The notes: a model not told the origin generated them from the letters alone. A stretch of 64,000 nucleotides of DNA from DATEPR01 sp963780635 (GCA_963780635.1 CAWACW010000012.1:558001-622000); one strand, 5' to 3'. Shown: positions 46,074 to 54,615, counted from the stretch's first letter. Made by a program: numbers and translations.

Positions 46074-46535
46074 ATGGCACAGGCAGCAGCGGCTGTGGAC
46101 AGCAGTCATCAGCTCGGCGAGGTGCTGTACGGGCTCGTCACGGTCGTGACCCGCGGCCGCTCCCGGGACATCAGCCTGACATCGGCATCGACCATGTCTA
46201 CTGTGGACCGAACCGGCCCGCTGCGGCTGACGGAGCTGGCCGCCATCGAAGGTGTCGCGCAGCCGTCGATGACCGCGCTGGTCACCGGTCTGGAACGCAG
46301 CGGCTACGTGGAGCGCAGGCCCGACCCGAACGACAAGCGGGCCGTCCTCGTCGCGCTCACCGACGCCGGCCGCGACCACCTGACCGCTCGCCGGCAAGCG
46401 GGCGCCGAGCGGCTCGCCGTGCTGGTCGACCGCCTCTCCCCCGAGGACGTCGCACTGCTCGCCGCCGCGTTGCCTGCCCTGGACCACCTGCGGGAACTCG
46501 ACCCGCCACGCAGCACCAGCAAGGAGGACGCATGA
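46074..46535 (+). CDS. MarR family transcriptional regulator
   Basis: A 153-aa MarR regulator with the winged helix LRLTELAAIEGVAQPSMTAL, VTGLERSGYVERRPDPNDKR and AVLVALTDAGRDHL. ATG 46074 is preferred to ATG 46056 because a -10 sequence lies between them, which also suggests leaderless translation. Its TGA overlaps the ATG of the following transporter gene, so regulator and transporter are one operon. It probably represses its own operon and perhaps the divergent cupin in response to a small hydrophobic ligand. Confidence 0.9.
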   Translation: MAQAAAAVDSSHQLGEVLYGLVTVVTRGRSRDISLTSASTMSTVDRTGPLRLTELAAIEGVAQPSMTALVTGLERSGYVERRPDPNDKRAVLVALTDAGRDHLTARRQAGAERLAVLVDRLSPEDVALLAAALPALDHLRELDPPRSTSKEDA

Positions 46536-48247
46536 GCGCCGCGCATCCCGCGCCGACGGTGAGCCCGTTTCGGCAGCCGAAAGGCGTGTGGGCGGTCGCC
46601 TTCGCCTGTGTCGTCTCGTTCATGGGCATCGGCCTGGTCGACCCGATCCTGCCCGCGCTGTCGACGCAGCTCAAAGCCTCGCCCAGCCAGGTCGAGCTGC
46701 TGTTCACCAGCTACCTGATCGTCACCGCCGTCGCGATGCTCGTCACCGGCTGGGTGTCCAGCCGGATCGGCGGCAAACGCACGCTGGTCGCCGGGCTGAT
46801 CCTGATCGTCGCGTTCAGCGCGCTGGCCGGGTCGGCGCACAGCATCGGCGGCATCATCGGCTTCCGGGCCGGCTGGGGACTGGGCAACGCGCTGTTCATC
46901 GCCACCTCGCTCGCCGTCATCATCGGCGCCGCGTCCGGCGGGTTCAGCGGCGCGATCATCCTCTACGAAACCGCGCTGGGCGTCGGGATCGCGCTCGGTC
47001 CGCTGGTCGGCGGTGAACTCGGCGCGGTCAGCTGGCGCGGGCCGTTCTTCGGCGTCACCGTGCTGATGGCGATCTCACTCATCGCCACCATGATCTTCGT
47101 CGACACCACGCCGGCACCGAAGAAACGCACCTCCATCGCCGACCCGATCAAGGCATTGCGCCACCGCGGTCTGGCCACCATGAGCTTCGCCGCCCTCTGT
47201 TACAACTGGGGCTTCTTCACGCTGCTGGCCTACACGCCGTTCCCGATGCACCTGGGCATCCACCAGCTCGGCTACGTGTTCACCGCCTGGGGCGTGCTGG
47301 TCGCCGTCTTCGCGGTGTTCGCGGCACAACGGCTGCAACGCCGGTTCGGTACCCCGAACACGCTCTACGTCAGCTTCGCGCTGCTGTCGATCATCCTGAT
47401 CGTCATCGGGGCGGGCACGTCCAGTCAGCTCACGCTGATCATCGCCGTCATCCTGTCCGGCGCGCTGATCGGCCTGAACAACACGCTCACCACCCAGGCC
47501 GTCATGCTCGTCGCGCCGGTCGAACGGCCGGTGGCCTCGGCTGCCTATGGTTTCGTCAGGTTCATCGGCGGCGGTCTGGCGCCGTTCGTGGCGAGCAAGC
47601 TGGCCACCGGCTTCAACGTGCACGTGCCGTTCTACGTGGGTGCGGGCGCGGTCGCACTGGCCATCGTGGTGCTGTCCACCGGTCACAAGCTGCTGGTCAA
47701 GGCCGAGTCGGTGCCGGCGGACGAGCCCGCGGACGAGCCGGCGACCACCGAGTGGCCAGGGGAAGCCGGGGCCGCCGTGGTCGCCGCCGTCGACGGCAGC
47801 GCCGAGTCGGCCCGGATCACCGACGCGGCGATCAGGCTGGCCGCCTCGCTGGGCAGCCCCGTCACCGTGCTGCACGTGCTGGAGACCGAGGTCGTGGACG
47901 GGGACGCCATCGACCTGGAGGACGACGACACGGCACAGCGGGTCGTCGCCGAACACGTGGCCCGGGTGCGCGCCGCCGGGTTGACCGGGGACGGGCACGT
48001 CCTGCGGGCCCTCGGCGACCACGCGGCGGACGGCAAGAGCATCGCCGAGTTCGCGCGCACGCACCAGGCCCGAGCGGTCGTCGTCGGCACCGCCCGGGAG
48101 CCGGGTTTCGCCGCGTTGTTCGACGCGGACGTGACCAGCGAGGTCGTTCGCACGGCCCACAGCCGCGTGCTCGTCGTGCCTCTGGACAGCGACGAGCCCG
48201 CGGCCGTGGCTCAGGAGCCGAGCAGCACTTCCGCCAACGCCCGGTAG
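46532..48247 (+). CDS. MFS transporter fused to a universal stress protein domain
   Basis: A 571-aa protein. Residues about 18-405 form a 12-TM major facilitator of the ACDE/drug-efflux type (FMGIGLVDPILPALSTQL, SRIGGKRTLVAG, ETALGVGIALGPLVGGEL). Residues about 425-560 form a cytoplasmic UspA domain (AAVVAAVDGSAESARITDAA, PVTVLHVLETEV, ARAVVVGTAREPGFAALFDA, SRVLVVPLDS). The ATP-type G-x2-G-x9-G signature is imperfect in the Usp part. AAGGAGG lies 5 nt before the ATG, which overlaps the MarR stop. Export of a toxic compound with the Usp domain acting as a sensor is inference. It overlaps the F420 oxidoreductase gene tail-to-tail by 37 bp. Confidence 0.9.
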   Translation: MSAAHPAPTVSPFRQPKGVWAVAFACVVSFMGIGLVDPILPALSTQLKASPSQVELLFTSYLIVTAVAMLVTGWVSSRIGGKRTLVAGLILIVAFSALAGSAHSIGGIIGFRAGWGLGNALFIATSLAVIIGAASGGFSGAIILYETALGVGIALGPLVGGELGAVSWRGPFFGVTVLMAISLIATMIFVDTTPAPKKRTSIADPIKALRHRGLATMSFAALCYNWGFFTLLAYTPFPMHLGIHQLGYVFTAWGVLVAVFAVFAAQRLQRRFGTPNTLYVSFALLSIILIVIGAGTSSQLTLIIAVILSGALIGLNNTLTTQAVMLVAPVERPVASAAYGFVRFIGGGLAPFVASKLATGFNVHVPFYVGAGAVALAIVVLSTGHKLLVKAESVPADEPADEPATTEWPGEAGAAVVAAVDGSAESARITDAAIRLAASLGSPVTVLHVLETEVVDGDAIDLEDDDTAQRVVAEHVARVRAAGLTGDGHVLRALGDHAADGKSIAEFARTHQARAVVVGTAREPGFAALFDADVTSEVVRTAHSRVLVVPLDSDEPAAVAQEPSSTSANAR

Positions 48248-49041
48248 CCAGGCCTCGGGTCCTCGCCCAGCACCTGGACGCAGACGTGATCCGCGCCCGC
48301 GTCCAGGTGCGCTTTCACACCCGTGGCGACGGTCTGGGCGTCGCCGTGCAGCGCCAGCGCGTCGATCAGCTTGTCGCTGCCGTCGTTCGCGATGTCCTCG
48401 TCGCTCCAGCCGAGCCTGCGCAGGTTGCTCACGTAGTTGGTGAGGTGCAGGTACGGGTTGGCCACCCTCGGCCTGCCGATCGAGCGGGCCCGCTCCGGAT
48501 CGGTGTCCAGCACGACCTTCTGCTCCGGCGCCAGGAGCGGGCCATCGCCGAGGATGGCCCTCGCCTGGCGGGTGTGATCGGGCGTGGTCAGATAGGGGTG
48601 CGCGCCCAGGGTCCGCTCGGCCGCCAGCCGCAGCACCTTCGGTCCCAGTGCCGCGAGTGCCCTGCCCTCGGCCGGCACTCCCGCGGCGTCCAGTTCGTCC
48701 AGGTAGCGCACGATCGTGTCGTACGGCTTCTCGTACTGCTTGGTCGCCTCGGGATGGCCGATGCCCACCCCGAGCAGGAAGCGGTCGGGGTACTGCTGAG
48801 CGATCCGGTGGTAGGAGGCGGCGATCGTGGCCGCGTCGTCCTTCCACATGTTGACGATGCCGGTGGCGACGACGATCCGTTCCGTCGCGCCGAGCAGGTC
48901 GGACACGAGCTTGAGGTCGCCGCCGGGCGAGCCGCCGATCCAGATCGCGCCGTAGCCCAACTGCTCCACGTCGACAGCGAGCGCAGGGTTCAGCTCGCCC
49001 GCGCTCCGCCAGATACCGAATTTGCCGAGTTCGATGGCCAT
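48211..49041 (-). CDS. LLM-class F420-dependent oxidoreductase
   Basis: A 276-aa luciferase-like enzyme of the TIGR03620-type F420 group: ELGKFGIWRSAGELNPALAV, YGAIWIGGSPGGDLKLVSDL, IVVATGIVNMWKDDAATIAA and RFLLGVGIGHPEATKQYEKP. A C-terminal AGADHVCVQVLGEDPRPGYR follows. Uses coenzyme F420 as hydride carrier; substrate unknown. ATG 49041 follows a short upstream region shared with the divergent HTH gene. Confidence 0.88.
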   Translation of the reverse strand: MAIELGKFGIWRSAGELNPALAVDVEQLGYGAIWIGGSPGGDLKLVSDLLGATERIVVATGIVNMWKDDAATIAASYHRIAQQYPDRFLLGVGIGHPEATKQYEKPYDTIVRYLDELDAAGVPAEGRALAALGPKVLRLAAERTLGAHPYLTTPDHTRQARAILGDGPLLAPEQKVVLDTDPERARSIGRPRVANPYLHLTNYVSNLRRLGWSDEDIANDGSDKLIDALALHGDAQTVATGVKAHLDAGADHVCVQVLGEDPRPGYRALAEVLLGS

Positions 49042-49090
49042 GCCCGTGAGTAACCGGATGATCGCCTGTTTATTCCGGCGTCAGGGCTCC

Positions 49091-49126
49091 TTGACGTTGT
49101 CGATCATGTCAGGCTACCTTGACAGC
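49091..49126 (+). promoter_or_regulatory. Promoter and small inverted repeat before the HTH gene
   Basis: TTGACG (49091-49096) is followed after about 18 bp by TACCTT, which ends 8 nt before ATG 49127, implying a leaderless transcript. TGTCA-N8-TGACA overlaps the -10, a possible autoregulatory site. Confidence 0.5.
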
Positions 49127-49369
49127 ATGACGAACAGCGACGCACCGGCCGTCCTCGTCGGCCACGTGACCGACAAGGATCCGGCGGTCGGACTGCCTGC
49201 GGTCGTCGCGCTGCGGCGCCTGCTGGAGGAGCTGGAACGGCTGCACGTGGACAACGCCCGCGACCAGGGCTGGTCGTGGCAGGACATCGCGAAGGCCCTG
49301 CACGTGAGCCGCCAGTCGGTACACGAGAAACACGCGGGCCGGCGCAAGGCGACGGGCGTGGAGGACTGA
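49127..49369 (+). CDS. Small HTH protein (Clp-N-associated type)
   Basis: An 80-aa protein that is mostly one helix-turn-helix: LRRLLEELERLHVDNARDQ, then GWSWQDIAKALHVSRQSV and HEKHAGRR. In other actinomycetes a gene like this is commonly followed by one for a stand-alone Clp N-terminal domain protein; here, 1 bp after its stop, the first codons of such a gene are visible but broken. It probably binds DNA; its target is unknown. The start is ATG 49127, with no Shine-Dalgarno sequence. Confidence 0.78.
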   Translation: MTNSDAPAVLVGHVTDKDPAVGLPAVVALRRLLEELERLHVDNARDQGWSWQDIAKALHVSRQSVHEKHAGRRKATGVED

Positions 49370-49370
49370 G

Positions 49371-49440
49371 ATGTTCGAGAAGTCACTGATCGAGCGCAGC
49401 AGGCGGTCTCGCTCGCCCAGACGGAGGCCCTCAGCCCTCA
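49371..49440 (+). pseudogene. Remnant of a Clp N-terminal-domain gene
   Basis: ATG 49371 opens MFEK, after which the expected family sequence continues only with a -1 shift at about 49383: FTDRAQQAVSLAQTEALS. Intact proteins begin MFEKFTDRARRVV and run for well over 150 residues. Here similarity ends after about 20 codons, and the DNA then joins an unrelated methyltransferase fragment. One base is missing, and the rest of the gene is deleted. Confidence 0.6.
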
Positions 49441-49479
49441 GCTGTGCCAGCCCCGTCTCTCGCGATCAGCCACGGCACC

Positions 49480-49704
49480 ACGGGACCACCGGCCCGATGC
49501 GGAAGCGTTCGGTGAGGCCTACCGGAGCACGCCGAAGCCGGTGACGCTGCGCCCAGGGCGGCCGTCGAGCGGTTCTTCGACGGTGACGAGCTGATCGAAC
49601 CGGGACCGGTGCGCGCGCCACGGTGGCGCCCGGAGTCGCCATCGGACGCCGACGACGAACCAGGGCGCTCCGGTGGCTACGCGGGTGTCGGCCGCGAGCC
49701 CTGA
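49480..49704 (+). pseudogene. 3' fragment of a DUF574-type methyltransferase gene
   Basis: Two frames carry the end of a protein like those encoded at 27725 and 42383: EAFGEAYRSTPKPVTLRP, then after a one-base shift near 49553, RAAVERFFDGDELIEPGPVR, APRWRPESPSDADDEPGR and SGGYAGVGREP with a TGA at 49702-49704. The N-terminal two thirds, including the SAM site, are gone. Its end overlaps the MBL gene end on the other strand. This records a past deletion that fused two gene remnants. Confidence 0.65.
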
Positions 49705-50645
49705 CCGACCGCGCGCACCCTGTTGCCCAGCCGGTTGAGCAGGGAGCGGGCCGCCTGCCGGGGTAGCGCGCCCTTGCACGGACCGTGGTAGATCACGAAG
49801 TCGTCGAACACGGTGACACCGGGCCGGTCAGCGACCGACTCGGCGGCCCGCAGCACGGCCGTCAGGTCGGCCGCGGTCATCGGCAGCGCACGCTCGTTCG
49901 GCTGGTACGTGGCGCCGATCGGGTAGTCGCGGCGTGGCCTGCCGGTCATCTCCACGTGGCAGCCCAGCACCCACGTGACCTGCCGCGCGGCCGCGAAGTC
50001 GACCAGCCTGCGGATGCTGTCCAGGAACACGGGAAAGTCCTGCACGTACAACCGGCCCGGCAACACCGTGTCGCCGGTGAGCAGGAACCCCGACCACGGG
50101 TCGAAGATCGCGACCGAAGCCTTGTGATGACCGGGGATGCCGGTCAGTTCCAGCACACGGCCGCCCAGATCGAACGGCACGACCTGGGCGGGCCAGTCGG
50201 TGAAGCCGAAGTACGCGCGCACCGCTTCCTCGGCCACCGGGATGACACCGGTGTCCGGGCGGTCGCCGAACTGGTCGTCCGCCGCGTGGTGGTCGCCGTG
50301 GCCGTGCGAGTGCGCGACGACCAGTTCGTAGCTGTCCCGAGGGTGCTTCGCGAGCCACTCGGCCACGAGCCGGTCCACCGTGGCGCGCAGCGGGAACCGC
50401 TCCGGGTCGCTGGTCGCGCCGGTGTCCAGCAGCAGTGCCCTGTCGTTGCCGAACAGCAGGTAGAGGAACGGCGCCTCGTAGTGCACCGACTTGTTCTGCC
50501 GCAGCACGAACGTGTGCTCGTCGTATGGGTGCACCTGGATCGGCGGGTTCGTGTCGCGGCGCGCCGCGACAGAGCCGTGGATCCAGCGCACGTCCAGGTC
50601 GCCGGCCACCGGCGCGCCACTGGTGAAGTCGATCGGTACGGTCAT
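49677..50645 (-). CDS. MBL-fold metallo-hydrolase
   Basis: A 322-aa metallo-beta-lactamase-fold hydrolase. The metal motif is VVAHSHGHGDHHAADDQFG (HxHxDH type), with further ligands in TGIPGHHKASVAIFDPWSGF, LLTGDTVLPGRLYVQDFPV and VLGCHVEMTG. An N-terminal strand region (FLYLLFGNDRALLLDTGATS) is typical of the family. Substrate unknown. Its ATG is 7 bp from the end of the DUF4230 gene on the same strand, so they are likely co-transcribed. Confidence 0.88.
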   Translation of the reverse strand: MTVPIDFTSGAPVAGDLDVRWIHGSVAARRDTNPPIQVHPYDEHTFVLRQNKSVHYEAPFLYLLFGNDRALLLDTGATSDPERFPLRATVDRLVAEWLAKHPRDSYELVVAHSHGHGDHHAADDQFGDRPDTGVIPVAEEAVRAYFGFTDWPAQVVPFDLGGRVLELTGIPGHHKASVAIFDPWSGFLLTGDTVLPGRLYVQDFPVFLDSIRRLVDFAAARQVTWVLGCHVEMTGRPRRDYPIGATYQPNERALPMTAADLTAVLRAAESVADRPGVTVFDDFVIYHGPCKGALPRQAARSLLNRLGNRVRAVGQGSRPTPA

Positions 50646-50652
50646 CGCGTCC

Positions 50653-51306
50653 TCAGCTGGGGTTGCCGCCGGTGAAGTTCACGGTGATCGTACGGAAGCC
50701 GAGCGACTGCAACAGACTGACCAGCATCGTTCTGGTGTTGCGTTCCGCGTCGGCGAGCACCTGACTCTTGCCCGCGGCGGCGTGGATCTGCCGCTGCGCC
50801 AGTTCGTACAGCGCCTGCTGCGAGTTCGGGTTGCCGGACAGGAACTGGTTGACGCGGGTGAACAGGCCCTGCTGCTGAGCGAAGACGTAGGACTGCTTGA
50901 CGTTGAGGTTCGCCTGCTCCAGTTGCGCGTGCGGCAGCGTGAGCGTGGCCGCCGTGCGGTCGGCGTTCACCTGGATCGCGTTGCCCTTGAGGTGCGAGAA
51001 GTCGACGAAGGCGTTGTCGCTGCCGACGCCGATGAACATCGTGTCGCTGCCCTCCAGGAAGCCGGGCAGGAACGACGTGCCCGCGGAGATGTCGACGACG
51101 ACCTGGAAGGTGCCGCTGGCAGCCTCGTAGCGGGACAGCTGCTGGATGGAGGTGAGCAGGACAGGACCGGAGCGTTCGGTGGTCTGCTCCGCGAACGGGT
51201 TGCGTAGCTGCGGAAACAGGTGCACGGCCGAGCCGACGAGTGCGACCGCCAACGCCACCACCACGACGACTCCTGCCACGACCAGCCGCCTCGTCACCAT
51301 GTTCAT
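50653..51306 (-). CDS. DUF4230 domain membrane-anchored protein
   Basis: A 217-aa protein with one N-terminal TM segment (LVVAGVVVVVALAVALVGSA) and an extracytoplasmic DUF4230 domain: TERSGPVLLTSIQQLSRYEA, GTFQVVVDISAGTSFLPG and DFSHLKGNAIQVNADRT. The C-terminal part (LLQSLGFRTITVNFTGG) is typical. Function unknown. ATG 51306 or 51300 could be the start; neither has a strong ribosome binding site. It lies upstream of the MBL gene and divergent from the small membrane protein gene. Confidence 0.85.
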   Translation of the reverse strand: MNMVTRRLVVAGVVVVVALAVALVGSAVHLFPQLRNPFAEQTTERSGPVLLTSIQQLSRYEAASGTFQVVVDISAGTSFLPGFLEGSDTMFIGVGSDNAFVDFSHLKGNAIQVNADRTAATLTLPHAQLEQANLNVKQSYVFAQQQGLFTRVNQFLSGNPNSQQALYELAQRQIHAAAGKSQVLADAERNTRTMLVSLLQSLGFRTITVNFTGGNPS

Positions 51307-51421
51307 GGGCCGAAGATTCCCGACCGCACCGTCGCTCAACCAGACCGTGACCGCTTTGTCGTATCGTCGGTTTGCCGCCAGGCCTGGGCGGGTACCACAC
51401 GGCCGGACAGCGGGAGGCACG

Positions 51422-51646
51422 ATGGCCAGACGGCGACAGCGGCACTCGATGTGGTTCTGGATCTTCGTCGCGATAGTGGTCGTGGTGTTGCTCGGGTTGT
51501 TCTTCGGCGGCTACCGCAAGGGCACGAAGATCGACTCGCTGGGCCCGCCCGGCGCGGTTCAGCTGACCATCCCGGGCCCCGGCTCGACATCGACCTCCGT
51601 GGCGCACAACGGTTCCCCGCACTCCTCGCAGCTCAGCGCCGCCTGA
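51422..51646 (+). CDS. Small single-pass membrane protein (74 aa)
   Basis: ATG 51422 has GGGAGG 5 nt upstream. The product has a basic N-terminus (MARRRQRHS), one TM segment (MWFWIFVAIVVVVLLGLFFG) and a Gly/Pro/Ser-rich outer tail. The tail coding region overlaps the 3' end of the HxlR gene by 88 bp on the opposite strand. No known family. The good ribosome binding site and topology support it, but the extended antisense overlap lowers confidence about the C-terminal end. Confidence 0.6.
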   Translation: MARRRQRHSMWFWIFVAIVVVVLLGLFFGGYRKGTKIDSLGPPGAVQLTIPGPGSTSTSVAHNGSPHSSQLSAA

Positions 51647-52014
51647 CTGACCGCACCGCAACCGCGATGCCGGCGCAGCACGGGCGGACCCGCCTCACCC
51701 GCGGTCCAGCGGTCACCCCATTTGGCGATCACCAGTAGTACGTCGGCCAGCTCCCAGCCCTTGTCGGTGAGCACGTAGTCGTTGCGGGGCGGGTGATCCT
51801 GGTAGGCCCGCCGCTCCAGCACACCGTGGCCGACCAGCCAGGACAGCCGTTCCGCCAGCACCTTGCGGGAGATCCCGAGGCCCTCCTGGAGTTGGTCGAA
51901 CCGCGTCCGGCCGACCACGACATCCCGCAGGATCAGCAACGACCAGGGCTCGCCCACGATGTCCATCGTCCTGGCGATCGAACAAGCCATGTCACCAAAC
52001 CGGGTTCGCTGCAC
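51559..52014 (-). CDS. HxlR family regulator with C-terminal Cys cluster
   Basis: A 151-aa HxlR-type winged-helix regulator: DMACSIARTMDIVGEPWSLL, ILRDVVVGRTRFDQLQEGLG and ISRKVLAERLSWLVGHGVLE. N-terminal Cys (MACSIART) and four C-terminal Cys (RGCGAV, SCEECGEPLCA) could act as a redox or metal switch. The target is not obvious; no reductase gene is divergent from it. The 200-bp gap after its start (52015-52214) holds only the terminator of the next minus-strand gene. Confidence 0.87.
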   Translation of the reverse strand: MQRTRFGDMACSIARTMDIVGEPWSLLILRDVVVGRTRFDQLQEGLGISRKVLAERLSWLVGHGVLERRAYQDHPPRNDYVLTDKGWELADVLLVIAKWGDRWTAGEAGPPVLRRHRGCGAVSQAALSCEECGEPLCATEVDVEPGPGMVS

Positions 52015-52162
52015 CCGAGGATGCTAGCGCCATTGAGTTCCCTTACGGAACTTGCGAGGACTGCCTGTCCCGCGGCGAGTTGAGCCCGGACAAGGCAGCA
52101 CCAAGGGCCATCCCGACAATGCGGAGCCAGGATCCGGTTCCGCACGAGTCACCCTTGGACCT

Positions 52163-52202
52163 GAACCGGCCCCGATCGCAACCTTGCGACCGGGGCCGGT
52201 TC
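52163..52202 (-). terminator. Strong terminator of the DUF6351 gene
   Basis: 19-bp arms (GAACCGGCCCCGATCGCAA with its complement, one mismatch) around a 2-nt loop lie 12 bp after the TAG of the DUF6351 gene. It could also stop transcription from the other strand. Confidence 0.75.
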
Positions 52203-52214
52203 ATCGATCGATTC

Positions 52215-54446
52215 CTACGGCGACGGGATGCGGGTGGGCGGCGTGAGGCCCGTTCGCTCGTCTCCATAGCTCAGCCACGAGCCGATCGGCTTGTGCTGAC
52301 CGACGCCGGGTCGGCTGTAGTCACACACTCCGGTCGGGAACGTCGCCTTCAACTCCGACTTCTCCGCCGCCGTGAACGCGACGTGGTAGCCGGCGAAGTT
52401 GAGCGGCTTGAGGGCACACTTGGCCACGTTCATCGCCTGCGCCTCACCGGCGACCTCCCTCGGGTTGGTGCCCACTGGGAAGGTCGCGGCGCACGGGCCG
52501 CCGGCCGGGTCGGTGACCTTGCTGACGACCCGCTGGGTGGCCGACAGGAAGCAACCGTCGCCCAGATCGCCCGGCCTGTCGACGATGATCTTCGACTGCA
52601 GGGCGCGGTGCGACCTGTCCGTGTCGATGGCCGTCAGCCACCTGTTCATCGCGTCCAGCTCGTAGACGTTCACCGCGTTCTGGATCGCGACCGTGGGCTG
52701 GTTCTCGATGATGACCTGGTTGGCCGCTGTACCGTTGGCGGCCAACAACCTTTGCCGCATGGCGAACGACCAGTCGGTGGTGTGGATGTCGTTGCCGAAG
52801 CCGGCGGCATCCAGGTCAGTGCGCTGGTCGATGATCGGCGTGTCGCGCAGGCCCTGGTCGCCGTTGGTGATCAGGTCGTCCGAGTACACCGCGTTCAGTG
52901 CCTTCGGATCCGCCTGGGTCCGGCCGGCGATCGGATTGCCTGCGAAGTCCAGGCCACCCATGCCGGCGTTGAGCTGGACGAACTGGTCCGGGGTGAGCTG
53001 ACCGGCCTGCAACGCCGCCAGACCGTACTGCACCCCTGTGTTGTCCAGTGGACTGCGCGGGAATCCGGTCGTCGGGTCCACACCGACCTGGTTGACGATC
53101 TGCTCGTCGGAATTGCAGATCACGCCGTGCGGGTTGGTCACCGGGTCCCAGCGGTCCGCGACCGGGATCGCGGAGTTACAACTCTGCGTCGCCGTCGACC
53201 TGCTGGCGAACGTCAGATCCCACGACTGGCAGCTGGTGAAGTCCAGATAGCCCCCGATGGCCTGGCGCTGCGCCGCCGTGAACGACGCACCCGGGCCGGC
53301 GAAGAAGTTGTCGAACAGCCGGCAGTCGGTCACCGGGCCCGCCGTGGTCAGCGGGTCGGGGAAGGAGATGCCGGGGATGATGCCGTCGAGGATGCCCGGG
53401 TACTCGTCGCTGATCGTGTACTGCTGGATGGCACCACCGGAGCCGCCCCAGCCGATCGTGTGCGAGACCGGGCCGTAGGTGTCGATGAAGTGTTCCTTCA
53501 CCATCATCGCGGCCTCGGCCGAGATGACCGAGCTGCAGTTGTTGTCCAGCACGTTCAGGCTGGACGACGCGACCGCGTAGCCCTGGCCGAGGAACAGATC
53601 GTTGAGCACGCCACCGGTGCTGTTGCCCTGGTGGAAGCCCGCGTTGCACCCGCCGCCGAAGGTGTAGACCAGCGCCTTGTTCCAGCTTGTGTCCGGTACC
53701 AGCGGCGTCGGGTCGTTGCCGTCGTACAAGGCGGCGATCTGGTAGACGCCGCGGTCGATCGTGCCCTGCTCAAGGCGCACGATGTAGGGCACGGTGTGCC
53801 CGTTGACCGTCGCCGTGGCCAGGTCCGCCGGGCGACTGGCCGGGTCGGCGAGGGGCACGAACGCGCCTGCCGTGTTCTTGTACTGGAAGCTGACCTGGGT
53901 GGGCGCGCTGCACAGCGGCATCGTGGCCGCTGCGAGGCCGAACGCCGTCGTCTCGCAGAAGAACGGCGTCTGCTGCGGGCCGGAGAACACCGGGCCGGTG
54001 ATCGGGTGGTCGACCACCCGCAGTCGAGCCTGCCTGCTGGAGCCGTGGCCGTGTCCGCCGGTGCTCGCCGCCAGCGTGTTCGAGCCCTCGCGCAGACCTG
54101 TGACCAGGCCGAGGAGGCTGCCGTCGGACTGCGCGCGGAACGCCGAAGTCACGTCGTGGCCGTTGGCGGTGACCCGCACGTCGCTTGCCCGCACGCCGTG
54201 CGGGACCGTGACGCCGATCAGTACCTGGCCACCGCTGACCAGGGTGGGTCGGGGGTTGGAGATCGAGGTCAGGGCTAAGTTGTCCGACGATCCGCCCTGG
54301 TTGCCCGGTCCTTGGCTGGCCGTCGCCGGCGAGGCCGTGAGGCCGACGATCAGGGCCGCGGTCGCCGTGAGTACGGCTGCCGGTATCAGAATGCCGAGTC
54401 TCCTGCGCCACCGATGTTCGTGCACCGCATCGCTCCACTCGCTCAT
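52215..54446 (-). CDS. Large exported DUF6351 protein (alpha/beta-hydrolase-like)
   Basis: A 743-aa secreted protein. It has a signal peptide (RRRLGILIPAAVLTATAALI, cleavage near PATASQG) and an N-terminal Ig-like domain of about 100 residues (PRPTLVSGGQVLIGVTVPHG). The main domain shows an alpha/beta-hydrolase nucleophile elbow, IGWGGSGGAIQQYTISDEYP, and several Cys pairs (GGGCNAGFHQGN, LDNNCSSVIS, TSCQSW). This is the DUF6351 family, distantly like tannase/feruloyl-esterase proteins; catalytic activity is inferred. A palindrome (54510-54524) like the one before the liv operon lies upstream, divergent from the tetR gene. It may release a substrate for the Liv importer. Confidence 0.8.
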   Translation of the reverse strand: MSEWSDAVHEHRWRRRLGILIPAAVLTATAALIVGLTASPATASQGPGNQGGSSDNLALTSISNPRPTLVSGGQVLIGVTVPHGVRASDVRVTANGHDVTSAFRAQSDGSLLGLVTGLREGSNTLAASTGGHGHGSSRQARLRVVDHPITGPVFSGPQQTPFFCETTAFGLAAATMPLCSAPTQVSFQYKNTAGAFVPLADPASRPADLATATVNGHTVPYIVRLEQGTIDRGVYQIAALYDGNDPTPLVPDTSWNKALVYTFGGGCNAGFHQGNSTGGVLNDLFLGQGYAVASSSLNVLDNNCSSVISAEAAMMVKEHFIDTYGPVSHTIGWGGSGGAIQQYTISDEYPGILDGIIPGISFPDPLTTAGPVTDCRLFDNFFAGPGASFTAAQRQAIGGYLDFTSCQSWDLTFASRSTATQSCNSAIPVADRWDPVTNPHGVICNSDEQIVNQVGVDPTTGFPRSPLDNTGVQYGLAALQAGQLTPDQFVQLNAGMGGLDFAGNPIAGRTQADPKALNAVYSDDLITNGDQGLRDTPIIDQRTDLDAAGFGNDIHTTDWSFAMRQRLLAANGTAANQVIIENQPTVAIQNAVNVYELDAMNRWLTAIDTDRSHRALQSKIIVDRPGDLGDGCFLSATQRVVSKVTDPAGGPCAATFPVGTNPREVAGEAQAMNVAKCALKPLNFAGYHVAFTAAEKSELKATFPTGVCDYSRPGVGQHKPIGSWLSYGDERTGLTPPTRIPSP

Positions 54447-54509
54447 GGCGGCGGCGCGGTGGTTCCGCGACGCCGAGGAACCTCTGTGGTGTAGCACGGT
54501 AACCGGAGT

Positions 54510-54524
54510 TAGAACAACGTTCGG
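54510..54524. promoter_or_regulatory. TetR operator copy 1 (TAGAACAACGTTCGG)
   Basis: The dyad GAAC-AAC-GTTC with a CGG right flank lies between the divergent DUF6351 and tetR genes. It matches the CCGAAC-N3-GTTCGG sites at 55260 and 58812 and probably controls both directions. Confidence 0.65.
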
Positions 54525-54615
54525 TCCCGAACAAGGGCCAATCGACCAAACGGAACAGTCCTCGCTTGTCGGGTGATCCTGCGCCGCCCGTTCGTCCATC
54601 CGGCAGAATGACACC

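Noticed and set aside
52080..54278. 732-codon plus-strand frame opposite the DUF6351 gene
   Set aside because: Antisense to a protein with a clear signal peptide and family features; the frame itself is Arg/Val/Asp-rich noise.
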